Below are positions 22,355-33,479 of a stretch of DNA of 64,000 bases, one piece after another. A program made the translations under genes and the position numbers. Below the pieces are notes generated by a model. The model searched no databases. It was not told the origin of the DNA and worked only from the letters and a program-made list of their open reading frames with translations. The stretch comes from Epiperipatus broadwayi. Taxonomy: Eukaryota > Onychophora > Udeonychophora > Euonychophora > Peripatidae. The stretch spans positions 8,022,682-8,086,681 of the forward strand of contig JAQFVV010012398.1 in assembly GCA_028023455.1 (NCBI GenBank), in the 5' to 3' direction. Within the stretch, counting starts at the first letter, position 1. Each line of letters opens with the position of its first letter.

Positions 22355-22878
22355 TATCAGTAATATTCCTCAAAAAAACAAAAACATTTTAAAAAAAAGA
22401 ATTTACTTAGTGTTAGTAATTACGTTACACAAATTGATTATATATCAAAATTTTAGAAGGACCAAACTTTTTTTTAAAAGACAACACAGTAATTACACAC
22501 AAATATGATAAAAAAATTGAAGACTGTTTATTCTTTACTACCAGCTAAATTTCTGCCCCCTCCCTTCCAAGTTTCTTTTCTTCTACCTTTAACTATTATT
22601 TACGCAAGTTGAACAATTAGATTTTAATTTAAACAAGACTTTTTTTAAAAAAATTATGATTTATATTTATTATTACATTTTATTCCTCACATTTATTTTT
22701 ACATATGCGCAATTTTTCTTACTGGCAGTACCTTTAAGACAAAATTCAAAGTATAACTTTTCATTAATACAAAAAATATATTTATATTTCAGAAAAAATA
22801 TTATGGGCATGATTTATCTTTAAAATTCTCAGGGCACTCGGTAGTTTATTAAAGATCGGCTCACATTGGTTAGCCAGT
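22355..22878. other. spacer between the two 2.07-kb repeats
   Basis: About 525 bases, AT-rich with a C-rich CTGCCCCCTCCCTTCC string near 22553. If the flanks were LTRs, a TGG primer-binding site should follow 22354 and a purine tract should precede 22879; neither is seen. No coding sequence. Confidence 0.5.
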
Positions 22879-25043
22879 TGTAACAATCCAAATGAAAGTG
22901 GAGATCGAATCTAACCACAATCTGCATGACAAGGCCACCATCTAGGCATTTGAGCCTAGAAAAATTTATAAAATAGGCAGATATGCACTGCTAAGATTCC
23001 ACTGTATTTAAATATTTAGACCGTTAGCCCATTGTCACTAGTTCATGGAGACACAGAGATAAAAAATAACTTGTTTAGTTTGTATATATAAATAAATAAA
23101 AGCCACTGCCAGAAATTAACACACCAACATTTATTAATGCACGTATAAATAAATTTTGAGGAATACATTTAACATTTTATATTTTTATAGTAACTTTTAA
23201 TTTTAAATAGATGGCAATAATGAGTTTAATGTTTTATTTAGAGGGTTGAATATGAATAGACTACATAGATCTGCATTTGAAAAAAAAAATTCTATCCCCT
23301 ATTTAACCTTAGGCCAAAAGTTTGCAGTCAAATTGGTGTCAATCCATCTGATTTATTTATGTATTCAATGTAGCATGAAATACAACAGCACAAATATACT
23401 ATACTGTCAGGAATGGACATCTGAACAGTATAGTTAGAGAAGACATCGACACTTGACCAATACAGGAATGTTACATCTGTATGGCAAGAAGAACAATAAA
23501 ATAAAAACTCCATAGGAAGGGACCGTGGTCCTTTTTACCGACTTACAATCCCATCCATAGGCAAAGGGTTGGTGTGGTGTATACAGCAATTCTGCATGTA
23601 GCGAAACTCATACACATCTACTAATTACACAAATATAATCCATTGACCTAATTCAACTTCAAAACAAAAAACCTAAGATTACCCTCCCTTAATATAACTT
23701 TACAAAACTATATAGCCATTCATGCCCGACTTAAATTTAACATTTAGATATGTTTGTACAAATAAATTTTATAAAATTTGTTTTATAATGTTGAGTATAG
23801 ATCGGCTGCATAGATTCCATGATTAAAAACATTCCAGAATAAACATAACTAATCAAAATACAAAGTCATCGATAACGTCAATTGCAGAGGGAATACAAGA
23901 AGCCAATAGCATTCATCATAAGATGCCACAATGACACCAATGACCTATATATTCCAATCAAATATGAAACAGCAACATAATTAACTGCTAACAAATCCAT
24001 GCAACATCTACACCCAACTTAAATTTCATGCATTTAAATAATTTATACAATAAGAAAAAAAATGGAAATGATTTTTATCAAACGCAAAACATATAAAATT
24101 AAACATTATTAATTGATCTGAAAACTTACAAAAGTCAGATAAAAGTCCATTCAAAATTTAGGTTAGCTTGTTTATTAAACTTGTCAACTCTTGACGAAAG
24201 TTCTTAATTAATTTTATGATTTTAACAATTGTTCAGTTCATATAGCTTATGGCAGAAGAGCTCCCGGTTCCTGGTGTTAATTTCCATGGAGTCTTTATTT
24301 GAAACCTGGTCTATCTGAAGGCAGCTTTAGCTGGAACAATCCTGGTATTACAGTCATTTCATTTCAGACAAGTGAGAGAGCGATATGTGCGTCCCATCGC
24401 CCTTCTCACAAAAGCAATCTGGAAAACCTTTGGAAAACTGTATTTCTCTTTTTATAGTATCCACACAGATTCAACCAACAAAACATCATTAATCCATCAT
24501 TTTCATTAGGGTCCAGGCTGAGGCTTGGTGCTTCCATTGATCAAGCTAATTTCTCTTTATTCTCTTATCTAATTTTCATCTGACTTTTTAATCACACAAG
24601 AGCCCCAAGGCTTGCTTGCTTGCTTTTCAATTAATAAACAATCATTTCCATTTACAGATTACAGGAATTAATTAATACCTGTTTTTATTTTTACTTACGT
24701 TATTTCTTTATTAAAATATTTTTATATTTAAATCTTGTATTTTTTTATAAAAAAGTATGTTCAAATACTTTTTTTTATTTATAAAAAAAAATATTTTTAA
24801 AGTTTTACATCTGTGCGAATATATCTACGTTTAACAAACATTTTAATTTTAGTGTTTAGTTTTTTTTAATACATTTATTTTTATTTGCAAACTTAAAAGT
24901 TTTTATTTCAAATTAATGTAACGGCATATTTATATAACATTTTAATTTTAGCGTTTAGTTTTTTTTAATACATTTATTTTTATTTGCGAACTTAAAAGTT
25001 TTTATTTCAAATTAATGTAACGGCATATTTATATATCATTACA
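22879..25043. repeat. 2.07-kb long repeat, copy 2 (LTR-like ends)
   Basis: Starts TGTAACAATCCAAATG and ends TATATCATTACA. It differs from copy 1 by scattered substitutions, many of the CpG-to-TpG/CpA kind (for example the central GGACCG(C/T)GGTCC), and by a few small indels. Near its 3' end a unit of about 90 bases ending in TAACGGCATATTTATAT is present twice in tandem (about 24839-24931 and 24932-25027) but once in copy 1. Same orientation as copy 1. Confidence 0.75.
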
Positions 25044-27054
25044 ATATATAAGTCTCATTGTCTTCTTCACTCTGCTAGTGGGCCGGAATTTAGAATAAAT
25101 TCTCATGTGCCATCATTATATGTTATTCATTAGGTGTTTGATCTGGGGCTTATGGAATGGGTTCAAATTTAGGTTGGTCCCTGACCTAAATCTTGGGCTT
25201 GACTGGGTTTGAAGTACATTTTGTGAGTTCCAGCTCATGTTAGATGGATCAACATGTTTTGACTACTAAAAAAATATATATACCTATATTAACACTAAGT
25301 CATTTTTCAATGTGTAAACATCACTATTTAAGACTTAGACTTTGTAGGTATGGTGAAGATCTAGTGTCAAGTCAATGCCTAGACAACTAAGTGTTAGAAA
25401 ATGAGAGTAGAATTTTACTACATAATTTTATTATGTAATTTTAACTTTATCTACAACCAACATATATACACAACAATAGACAACCACAGCAATTAAAAAG
25501 GAAATAAAAAAGTTCATATACTAAGCAATGGAAACTAGCATGATATAAGTGAACCCAGTTCATTTCCATCCTCTTTTGTTATTTATCAAAGGATAGGATA
25601 ACTGCACACAACCAATATCTTAAGATTGAACCATAGAATGTAAGAGAAAATGGATGATTTGTTTGATAATTTCATTTTAGTTGTATAATTTTCATAACAC
25701 AAAAAGTTGAAAGGAATCACAATTAACACTTAAAGTAGAAAAAGTTGACAATAATCTAACAAGTTAATGAAAGAACTGAACTAATTTTAAGCTGATAAGT
25801 AAAAATAATGAACTGCACTATTATTTGAATGAGAGGAATATATATATATATATTGCCCCCCCCACACATATATATATATATGTATCATTTTAAGGTTTGC
25901 TATTATTGAGATATAAGATCTTTAAACAGAGGGCGTTACTGGATATTTGTAATTGTATGATGGTTTGTAAATTTTATATATATATATACTTGGATGATAG
26001 AGTAAATTTTCTTTTATATAATTCTCTAAATAACAAATTGAAGAAAATTAAATTTTATTATAAAACATTAAATAAAGTCTCCATAGGATTGAAGTGCTAC
26101 CATCAAAGCCATAATGCATAATGATTTGATTCATTTGTATACTTAATGCCTAAAGAAGTATCAAATATCTCATCTGAAATGTCTGAATGGATTCAGAAGG
26201 AAAGTAAATGCAGAAATGGAAACAACATCATTTTAAGTGCATTGCTGGAGAATTAGAGTGAGCAATGGAGGATTTATTGGAGTAGAATGATGGGAATAAA
26301 GATAAACAGTGTCCTTGAGAGACATTATTAATAGATTCAAGGACTTTAATCAGAGTGATTTGAAAAGAAATTGATTTATCATGTGTTATATATTTTTTGG
26401 GGTTTGTAAAATTCTATTCTTATTTCATTCTCACACTTGGGAGTTTCAACATGCTTATGTTTGGGATAGTTCATTATGTTAAAAACTAATATAGAGCAGA
26501 GCGAAGATATTGTTAGACAGGATTTTTTATATAAATAAAATTAAGGTTATTTCCCTTCATAGTGACTTGACATTTAGACACCACCATGGGGTATGGAAAA
26601 AGTTAAGAATTTTCTGATACTATTCAATATTAAGTACATGCATTATTACAGGAGAGACTTTGTGTTATTTGTTTATTTAACTAACAATAGTCATATATGG
26701 TTTACTCAATGTGAATGACTAATTTTCCTATATGAATGTTCATTTTCTATCAACTATACATAGATAGGGGTTCCAAAGAAGCTGAAACAGCAATCATCAG
26801 AATTCGATGACAATTCTTTTATATATATATTTGCATATTAGGATAAATTAGCTAGTCAGCTTTGTGATCCTTGATATAATAATGAATCAATGATTTTTTT
26901 GTTAAATTTTCCTGCTTTGTAAATATTTTGTGTCTTGTCATGTATATCTATGATGAGAAAGGTTGGAATAACAAGCACATTTAATCATTAATATGGGAGA
27001 GATACATACTCGACACACAGATGTATATACATTTTTTTATTATCATATTAAAAG
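25044..27054. other. no clear feature
   Basis: AT-rich, with TA microsatellite runs near 25838-25852, 25868-25881 and 25976-25988 and a short C run near 25856. The open stretch near 25897-26121 is low complexity and has no recognised motif. Confidence 0.4.
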
Positions 27055-27067
27055 AGTTGGAATTTTA

Positions 27068-28347
27068 AACCTTTAAGCATCACATGATCACTATTTCCCA
27101 TGCTTGGTCATAACTGTTGTTAAAATAAACAAAACTCTGTTCATACAGTAGTGCCAGCAAGACAGAGTAATGAATGGATGGCAGAAAGTTTGTGCATAAA
27201 ATCCCTATCTAGTGCCTATTCATCCAATATCACCAAACAAGTTTCTGGCTTATGGCCTTCATCAGTGAAGAGCCTTGGGTCTGAGAGCACTGCACCTAGA
27301 TCTTAGTATCTAATGCAACCCTCCAGAAGCCACCTTTTATCTCTACGTAACTACAAAACTATGAGAATAAAATTTAAAACACAAATATTTTCACTCTAAG
27401 CTCAGTAGCTTATATAGTCATATGAGTCTGAACTCAGTTCAGCACCCATACATTTTGGTGTCTTTGGTTCTTTTATAACCTTAGCCACTACTTTCCTATA
27501 GGCAGGATTGGTATTAAACCTTTAAACATCACATGATCACTATTTCCCATGCTTGCTCATAATGGTTGTTAAAATAGCAAAACTCTTTCCATACAGTAGT
27601 GCCACTCAAAGCAAGACAGAGTAATCAATAGTTGCCAGAAAACTTGTGCATAAATCTCTATCTAGTACCTATTCATCCAATATCCCCAAACTAATTTCTG
27701 GCTTATGGCCTTCATTAGTGAGGAGCCTTGAATCTGAGAGCACTGCACCTAGATCTTAGGATCTAATGCAACTCTCCAGCAGCCACCTTTTATCTCTAGA
27801 TAACTACAAAACTATGAGAATAAAATTGAAAACACACAGATATTTTCAATTTAGTATCAATAGCTTATATAGTCATATGGGTCTGAATTCAGTTCAGCAC
27901 CCATACATTTTGATGTCTTTGGTTCTTTTATAACCATAGCAACCACTTTCCTATTAGGCAGGATTGGTATTAAACTTTCAACATCACATGATCACTATTT
28001 TCCATGCTTGCTCATAACTGTTGTTAAAATAGTCAAAACTCTTTTCATACAGTAGTGCTACTCAAAGCAAGACAGAGTAATCAATGGATACCAGAAGGCA
28101 TGTGCATAAAATCCCTATCTAGTGTCTACTTATCCAATATCCCCAAACTAGTTTCTGGCTTATGGCCTTCATCAGTGAGAATCAGGCTTCTCACTGATGA
28201 AGGCCATAAGCCAGAAATTAGTTTAGGGATATTGGATGAGTAGGCACTAGATAGGGATTTTATGCACAAGCCTTCTGGCATCCATTGATTATTCTGTCGT
28301 GCTTTGAGTGGCACTACTGTATGGAGAGAGTTTTATCTATTTTAACT
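27068..28347 (-). mobile_element. retrozyme-like / Penelope terminal-repeat array
   Basis: Three head-to-tail units start at 27078, 27527 and 27982 (the CATCACATGATCAC string; periods 449 and 455). The third breaks off at 28180 and is followed by an inverted partial unit to 28347. A perfect 13-base direct repeat, AGTTGGAATTTTA, flanks the whole at 27055-27067 and 28348-28360. It is the target-site duplication of one insertion event. Each unit read on the reverse strand contains a hammerhead-like core (CTGATGA ... GAAAC). There is no coding sequence. The layout matches metazoan retrozymes (small tandem non-autonomous elements with type I hammerheads) or a stack of Penelope terminal repeats. 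An inverted partial end is common in Penelope-like insertions. Confidence 0.65.
27224..27277 (-). ncRNA. hammerhead-like motif in unit 1
   Basis: On the reverse strand: CTGATGA, then A, then GGC-CATAA-GCC hairpin, then A, then GAAAC, TT, GTT. Helix I can form from CCAA and TCA segments upstream of the core with TTGG and TGG segments downstream, separated by an internal loop as in type I hammerheads. Compared with an ideal core there is an A-A opposition at the base of helix II, expected to weaken cleavage. Unit 2 (near 27677-27730) has lost the core guanine (CTAATGA); unit 3 and the inverted piece retain CTGATGA. So this is a candidate or relic, less convincing than the motif at 15431. Confidence 0.45.
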
Positions 28348-28351
28348 AGTT
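28019..28351. repeat. 330-bp hairpin at the end of the array
   Basis: 28019-28180 and 28189-28351 are inverted copies with only an eight-base loop between TCAGTGAGA and TCTCACTGA. As a result both strands carry a near-identical 62-codon open frame (28055-28243 plus, 28314-28126 minus); neither resembles a protein family. Confidence 0.8.
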
Positions 28352-28486
28352 GGAATTTTAGCTGTTACCAAATAAACATTATCAATTTATCTCAATTATA
28401 ATTGGTCTCTAGCTTATCAAATCATTCACACACCCATCCATCTATTTATTTGACTATATATGTGTGTACACATATATGTTATTATA

Positions 28487-28838
28487 TGTAACACAGCAAT
28501 AGGGTTGGATGTATTATTAAGTCAATGGAAACCTATATAAAGGTGCTATAATTGCTATATGCAATAAATTCACCCTTAAAGAGAGCCAAAGGCAACAATT
28601 TTTTCTGCATTTGAATACTGAGGTGTAATGGAATCCAAAAGAGGGGTGAGCTTTGGATGAACTAGCCTAAATTGTGCCTGAATTCAATGTGTAAACTTAG
28701 ACCTAGCTCAATGGAGGTAGATACAATCATTGGTTAGGTACTTCATTACCTCATTCACAGCACCCTACCTGAAGACCCTAAATCCAACTATAGTAAGACA
28801 TGTTCCACCTCTTCTGGTGGAAAATCTGGATTGTTACA
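28487..28838 (+). repeat. possible solo LTR
   Basis: Starts TGTAACACAGCAATAG and ends CTGGATTGTTACA, giving TGTAAC/GTTACA inverted ends in TG...CA form. Length 352. Inside are a CTATATAAAGG TATA-like box near 28532 and a CAATAAA polyadenylation-like signal about 30 bases on, a spacing plausible for U3-R. No clear target-site duplication and no internal region. Orientation chosen from the TATA and polyadenylation order. Confidence 0.5.
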
Positions 28839-28854
28839 ATATATAAGATAGATA

Positions 28855-29230
28855 TTGATCCACCTCAATTTATAATTTAAATTCAAAAATAAAAATAGCT
28901 GTCAATTGCATGATTTAAAATTCAGGTTTCACAAATTAAATTTACATTTTTTTATTACGCATAGGTTTTTTAGGCAGTACCTTAATCAATTTTAAATTCA
29001 ATTTTAAATTCAATTTAAAATGATATATACAAAAAACTAATTTATTTCACCTAAAAAAATTTGCTTGAATAATGTTACATTAAGAATTTTAAATTCAATT
29101 TAAAATGATATATATATAAAACTAATTTATTTCACCTAAATAAATTTGCTTGAATAATGTTACATTAAGAATCAAAGCTTAATTAAACAATAATTTAGAA
29201 AATATTGTTCAATTAGCTTACCTCATGTTT
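28855..29230 (+). repeat. interspersed repeat F, copy 1
   Basis: Matches 35190-35510 in the same orientation: CTCAATTTATAATTTA, a TTTCACRAATYAAATTT string, an ACTAATTTATTT string and an AATTAAACA(A/C)TAATT string in the same order. This copy has an internal tandem duplication of about 80 bases (TTTAAATTCAATTTAAAATG near 28990 and again near 29085). Class unknown. Confidence 0.6.
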
Positions 29231-30900
29231 AATTGGCTGTAGATTTTTCAACTTTATATAATGTTTTCGAATCATTAGCAACAGGATGCTTACTTTCATA
29301 AACATGTTGCAGCATGGCTCCTACACCAAATCCAGAGCATCTATTGTAATTTACTTCTAGTTGCTCACTATACTGGACTAGTAATTTTTCAAAGGATAAT
29401 AATTCCTTTAATTTTTGAAAAGCAATATCTTGGTGCTTTCCCCATTTTCATCTTTTGTTTTTCCTCAAGAAGTTCATAAAAAGATGTAGCTATATAAGAT
29501 TTTCCATTTAAAAAAATGAGAAATTTACCAAACTTAGAAATGCCTGTAATTGTTTAGCATTTTTGGTTTCAATGCATTTTTCATGTCTATTACTTTTTCC
29601 ATTTTCTGTAACAATATGCCCAGAAATTTAATTTCCCTCACTAACCACATGCATTTCTCAGCATTTAACCTTGCAACATTATTTAATTTTCTCACAGACT
29701 ATGTATAATTTTATACTTCACTTTCAGTGATTACTAATATGTCATCTAAATATGGTATAACTCCTTTTATATCTCTTAATACATTCACTTGAATGATACC
29801 TCTTAATAAATTCAATTGGATGATATTTAATGCTATAATTAATCTGTATGGTAGACTATTAAACTTAAATAATCCTATTAGCATGTTTATGGTTAGTATT
29901 GAAGCTGTTCTATTTATAACTGGAATTTATTTAGACTTTTGTAAGGATGCTAATACTTCTCTCATTTTGGGTATGAGATATGCTTCTTTGTTAATGTTTT
30001 TTTAAACATAATTCAATAATCACCACATATTCTTACATTTCTGTTCAGTTTTTGCCTACTACTATTAGTATAGCCTATGCAGATTCCTCTATAGATATGA
30101 TTATATATTTACCCTTTAAATTTAAAGCCTTTTTACTTTCAATTTGAGAATAAATATGATCTTTCTTGGTCTATATATGACTTTTTGGGCATTATCTATT
30201 TAATCAATATCAACTGGTTTTGTCTTAAGCTCTGCTGGATTATATTTAACATTTTCATGATGTTAATTTTAATTCCCAGAGGCTTGACCCAACTTCTTTC
30301 TACTATTGAGCTAATGTCCTTTGTAACCACATATAATGTTAAAAGTTTACTATGATTACTTATCATTACAGGCACTGTCACAACTGCTTTTATATTTTTG
30401 GGTTTTTATTTATATCTGTCACTGCCACAGTAGTTTTCTTTAAGTTGATATAAAACTTTGCTCTTCTCTAAATTATTAGCCAAAGTTGTAACAATATCAA
30501 TGATATCTTGTCCTGCTGTCTATCTCCATTTCAAGCCTTTAGCCACAAACTTTCACATTTATCCAATGAAGTATATCATCACTTTCTGTCAATTTCTTTA
30601 CAATCCTGTTTTGTCATTTATCACTTGTTTTTACATAACTTTGGAAAATGACTGTCAAGCTGCAGATAAAACATTTACTCATTTTAAACTTACATATAGA
30701 CTTCAAGCAACCTGTTTTCCCACAGCAATAACCAATAGAAAGAATTTGTTTTAATTTCCTTTATGTGACTCATGACTTTGCAATTTTTACACATATATCC
30801 AAGGTATTTAAACCAATTAACATTTTTGAAGACTTCCATATGTTCTAAAATGGCTTCATGAGCTAAGCTCATTCAATAGTCATTTTATATTTTAGTGTAG
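29200..30900 (-). mobile_element. Ty3/gypsy-type LTR retrotransposon relic (reverse strand)
   Basis: Reverse-strand blocks in gag-pol order. MCKNCKVMSHIKE near 30800-30762 resembles a nucleocapsid zinc knuckle (C-x2-C...H). The TVPVMI...ERSWVK segment in 30381-30196 resembles the protease-RT junction LPV...GRNWL. VRICGDY and a TKKHISYPK segment near 30050-29990 are RT blocks 2-3. MTYxx plus a LNAEKCMWLVREIKFLG segment near 29680-29620 is the post-catalytic block, and a DALDLV...EPCCNMFMKVS segment near 29335-29290 is RNase H (DASxxGVGAML). Integrase and LTRs are missing. Numerous stops. The catalytic YLDD box is eroded. It is truncated at both ends, with repeat F at its 3' side and a Penelope-like relic upstream. 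Confidence 0.65.
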
Positions 30901-31043
30901 ACTCACATAATGTATCTATCTAAGCTTTACATCTTTGATGCATTATAGTAAATAATGCAATAACATTTCATCTATAAAATCCTATAAAATAACAATTTGT
31001 GTCAATTGTTAATACAGAGTTTAATATAAATAAATAAAAACAA

Positions 31044-31640
31044 ATAATATTTTCAAGCGCTTTCAACTCTTATGAGTCCTTATCAAGGCAGTGTAAACAA
31101 TTCTATTTTCTTCTAGGTGATGAATCTAACATTTCATTGTATTGGCCAGGAACAACTAATCAGAAAGCTGGTTAATTTTGAATTCATAGCACAAGATGAA
31201 TTTTGTATAATATATGATTCTTTAATCTTGCGTTTTTTATCATGTGTTTCATTCATTAATATTGTAAAATCCTTTGGACTACATATATGGTGTATTATTT
31301 TGGTGAACATAAAAAGCTGAATAAATTGTATCATCTTCTCTTGCTCTATTATAAGTATATTTATGTTGTTGAAGGCGATATTTAATATTTGTTTTGGTTT
31401 CTCCAATATATATTGCACTACAATTTATTTGTGGGCATCTAATAGAGTATACAACACTGCTTTTATCCTCCTTATTTATTATTTCCTTAGAATTATTTAT
31501 TAACCTATTAAGGTTAGGTGGAGTTCTCCATGCTAATCGAAAATCTTGACTTAAAACTTTTATTATATTTTTATTAATATTGGGAATAAAAGCTATTGAC
31601 ATCCATGGTTTATTATTCATATTTATATGGTCACTATATG
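31044..31640 (-). mobile_element. Penelope-like element relic with GIY-YIG endonuclease
   Basis: The reverse-strand frame 31620-31279 begins with a PWMSIAFIPNINKNI thumb-region block. It goes on through the linker to KSSVVYSIRCPQINCSAIYIGET and IKYRLQQHKY, the GIY-YIG signature with its tyrosines, YIG, the CxxxxC of the Penelope zinc motif and the catalytic arginine. After a frame change near 31300 a KIIHHI...ILMNETHDKKRKIKESYIIQ block supplies the C-terminal half, including the catalytic-glutamate position. The fingers and palm of the RT are absent, so the insertion is 5'-truncated. A hammerhead-like relic lies just after the stop codon, where Penelope terminal repeats carry ribozymes. Confidence 0.8.
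31050..31100 (-). ncRNA. degenerate hammerhead motif of the Penelope-like element
   Basis: Reverse strand: CTTGATAAG, then GACTC-ATAA-GAGTT hairpin, then GAAAGCGCTTG. The order core-helix II-GAAA-helix III fits a hammerhead, and AGCGCT is self-complementary as expected for a short dimer-type helix III. The core is UUGAUAA instead of CUGANGA, so cleavage activity is unlikely. Position, about 40 bases past the endonuclease stop, supports the reading. Confidence 0.45.
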
Positions 31641-32799
31641 ACGTTGTTTATATACAGAAGTATTATTTATTTATCTATAAAATCCTTGAATTTACAATTC
31701 TTTTTCAAAGTCAGTAGTATTAAAGTATATTTGCATATTGTTTTATCTTGCAATTGCTTCCTACCATGGGAACAATAGACATTTAATTTTATTAATAACT
31801 TCTGGATTTGTTTAGTAGACTTTTAATCACATAAACAATTTGCAAATTTAAGACATCTTGTCCTGATGACCATAATAAACTGGAAACCTGCAGTTTATCC
31901 TTGATTATTCCATTTATGAATATGTATTTCTCCACATGGTTCACATATATCTGCCACTGTCCTGTATTTTTTATATTATTGGTCATTGTTCCATTGTTCT
32001 GTGTATTTCTTGAATTATCCTGATCACTAATATATACTTTCAGGTTGTAAGGGTGCAGAATAATAATTTTACAGCTATCCAATTTTTACTGTATCAAGTA
32101 TCATTTCACAAGTACTCCAATGACTAATATATTTTCAGTTTCACAAGTTACTGCAATGATTGCGCCACTCAATATATTCAGGACAAACTGAGTTCTGGCA
32201 ACAGATAATTATATAATTTGTTTAAAGAAATAAACACAAAAGTTTAACAATAAATTCAAGAGTTTATTTACTCTGAATAACAATAATAATTAGTAGATAA
32301 GATTAATAAATCAACTGAATAATTGCTAGTTAAAAACAACATCAATCTAGTTCATATAATAATTTATATCTCCATAGATAATTAATAAAAGTCTCTTTAT
32401 GACTGTAAGCCTCTTATTGCTCACAAACTTGAGATAATCTAATTAGATTATGATTGCAACTCTTCTTGACTGTTAACACTGATTACTCTAAACTTACAGT
32501 ATTTTAAATCTGTTTTACAGCTCTTTCTTTTTTTCTCTCTTACTACTTCTCTATACCCCACTGACTGAACTGAACTCACATAACACTATTTTAAGTTCTG
32601 CAGACATTTTTATTTGCACTGCTAATTTGCATAAAGATAGACTTTTTGACAAGCAAATTAATCTGTTGCTTCTTGCAGTAAACTAATTTTTTTATGCATT
32701 TTTTATTTCTGGAGTGCTTTAATAATTTTTACACTTACCAGCTTGTATACATACAGAAAACTTTATTAATAAAAGTATACTTCCAGTCAGTAATCTACA
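31641..32799. other. no clear feature
   Basis: AT-rich. The reverse-strand open stretch 32082-31792 has no Penelope RT motif. A C/T-rich segment near 32520-32570 may be LTR debris but has no partner here. Confidence 0.4.
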
Positions 32800-33145
32800 C
32801 AAATACAATAAATGCCAGCATGAAGGGATGTTTTTAGTTTGTACTTTAAACTGTACTCTATTGGACTGTTAATAAAACTTGTTTTGTTTATTATTAGATT
32901 AATCTTTTAGCATCTGCTTTACTGTTTCCTGCTTTTCTAATTGGTTTTTCTAAAAATCTATGTTCTCAGTGATTTATAGGCAATTTTAACTATTTATTAG
33001 TAATGGTATAGCTGTGTAGGCATTGATAATTAAGATCCCCATCTGTAAACTCTCATAATTTAGGTTATAAATACAGTGGCTTCATCTACTGTTGGTTGTT
33101 GATGAGACTACTGTCCATTATATGCTATATTTATTATTTTTTGAT
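32800..33145 (+). repeat. LTR-like direct repeat G, left copy
   Basis: Matches 37245-37590 in the same orientation. Shared items in order: AACTGTACTC/AACTGTACCA, GGACTGTTAATAAAACTTGTTTTG or its equivalent, CTGCTTTTCTAATT/CTGCTTTTTTAATT, a TATTTATTAGT(A/G)ATGGT string, a TGTGTAGG/TATGTAGG string and a final CTACTGTCCATTA. The AATAAA inside the conserved segment would be the polyadenylation signal of an R region. A primer-binding-like TGGTGGGCCC follows at 33154. Upstream U3 is not resolved. Confidence 0.55.
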
Positions 33146-33153
33146 TCATCTAA

Positions 33154-33171
33154 TGGTGGGCCCAATAATGA
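33154..33171 (+). other. possible primer-binding site
   Basis: TGGTGGGCCC starts shortly after the end of the left repeat G. LTR elements have a TGG-starting site complementary to a tRNA 3' end in this position. The match to any particular tRNA is not established, so it is only suggestive. Confidence 0.25.
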
Positions 33172-33479
33172 TTGACTCATTGTAGAATATATGTAAAAAG
33201 ATCATACAAGTTGAAACTGAAATATAGATACACCCTGAGATATTGAAAAGCAATTAGCAAAAAATATTATAAATGTATTTAGTTGAGAGTGGTTGGCACA
33301 AGAAATTATTAAAAGTAATTAGATATTGCAAAGGAAGTGATATTATTGAATAAGTAATGATATGCTTTGGAGTGAAGTTCAACAAAATCATATGTAAAAT
33401 AAAGTAGAAGCAAAAAAAAAGTATAACATAATTAAAAGTTATAGTTTTATATAATACACTGAAAATAAAAAAAATAATA

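Noticed and set aside
20286-25043. Complete LTR retrotransposon with 2.07-kb LTRs
   Set aside because: The 525-base interior lacks a primer-binding site, purine tract and any coding text. I kept only a repeat pair with LTR-like ends.
26770-26810. Possible ribozyme or Penelope terminal motif near GAAGCTGAAACAGC
   Set aside because: There is a small hairpin but no CUGANGA box in the right position.
27078-28180. CRISPR-like or satellite array
   Set aside because: Units of about 450 bases without short repeats and unique spacers; only three units and a target duplication, so a mobile insertion fits better.
28055-28314. A pair of similar small proteins on opposite strands
   Set aside because: They arise because the DNA is an inverted repeat; composition and context are those of a non-coding array.
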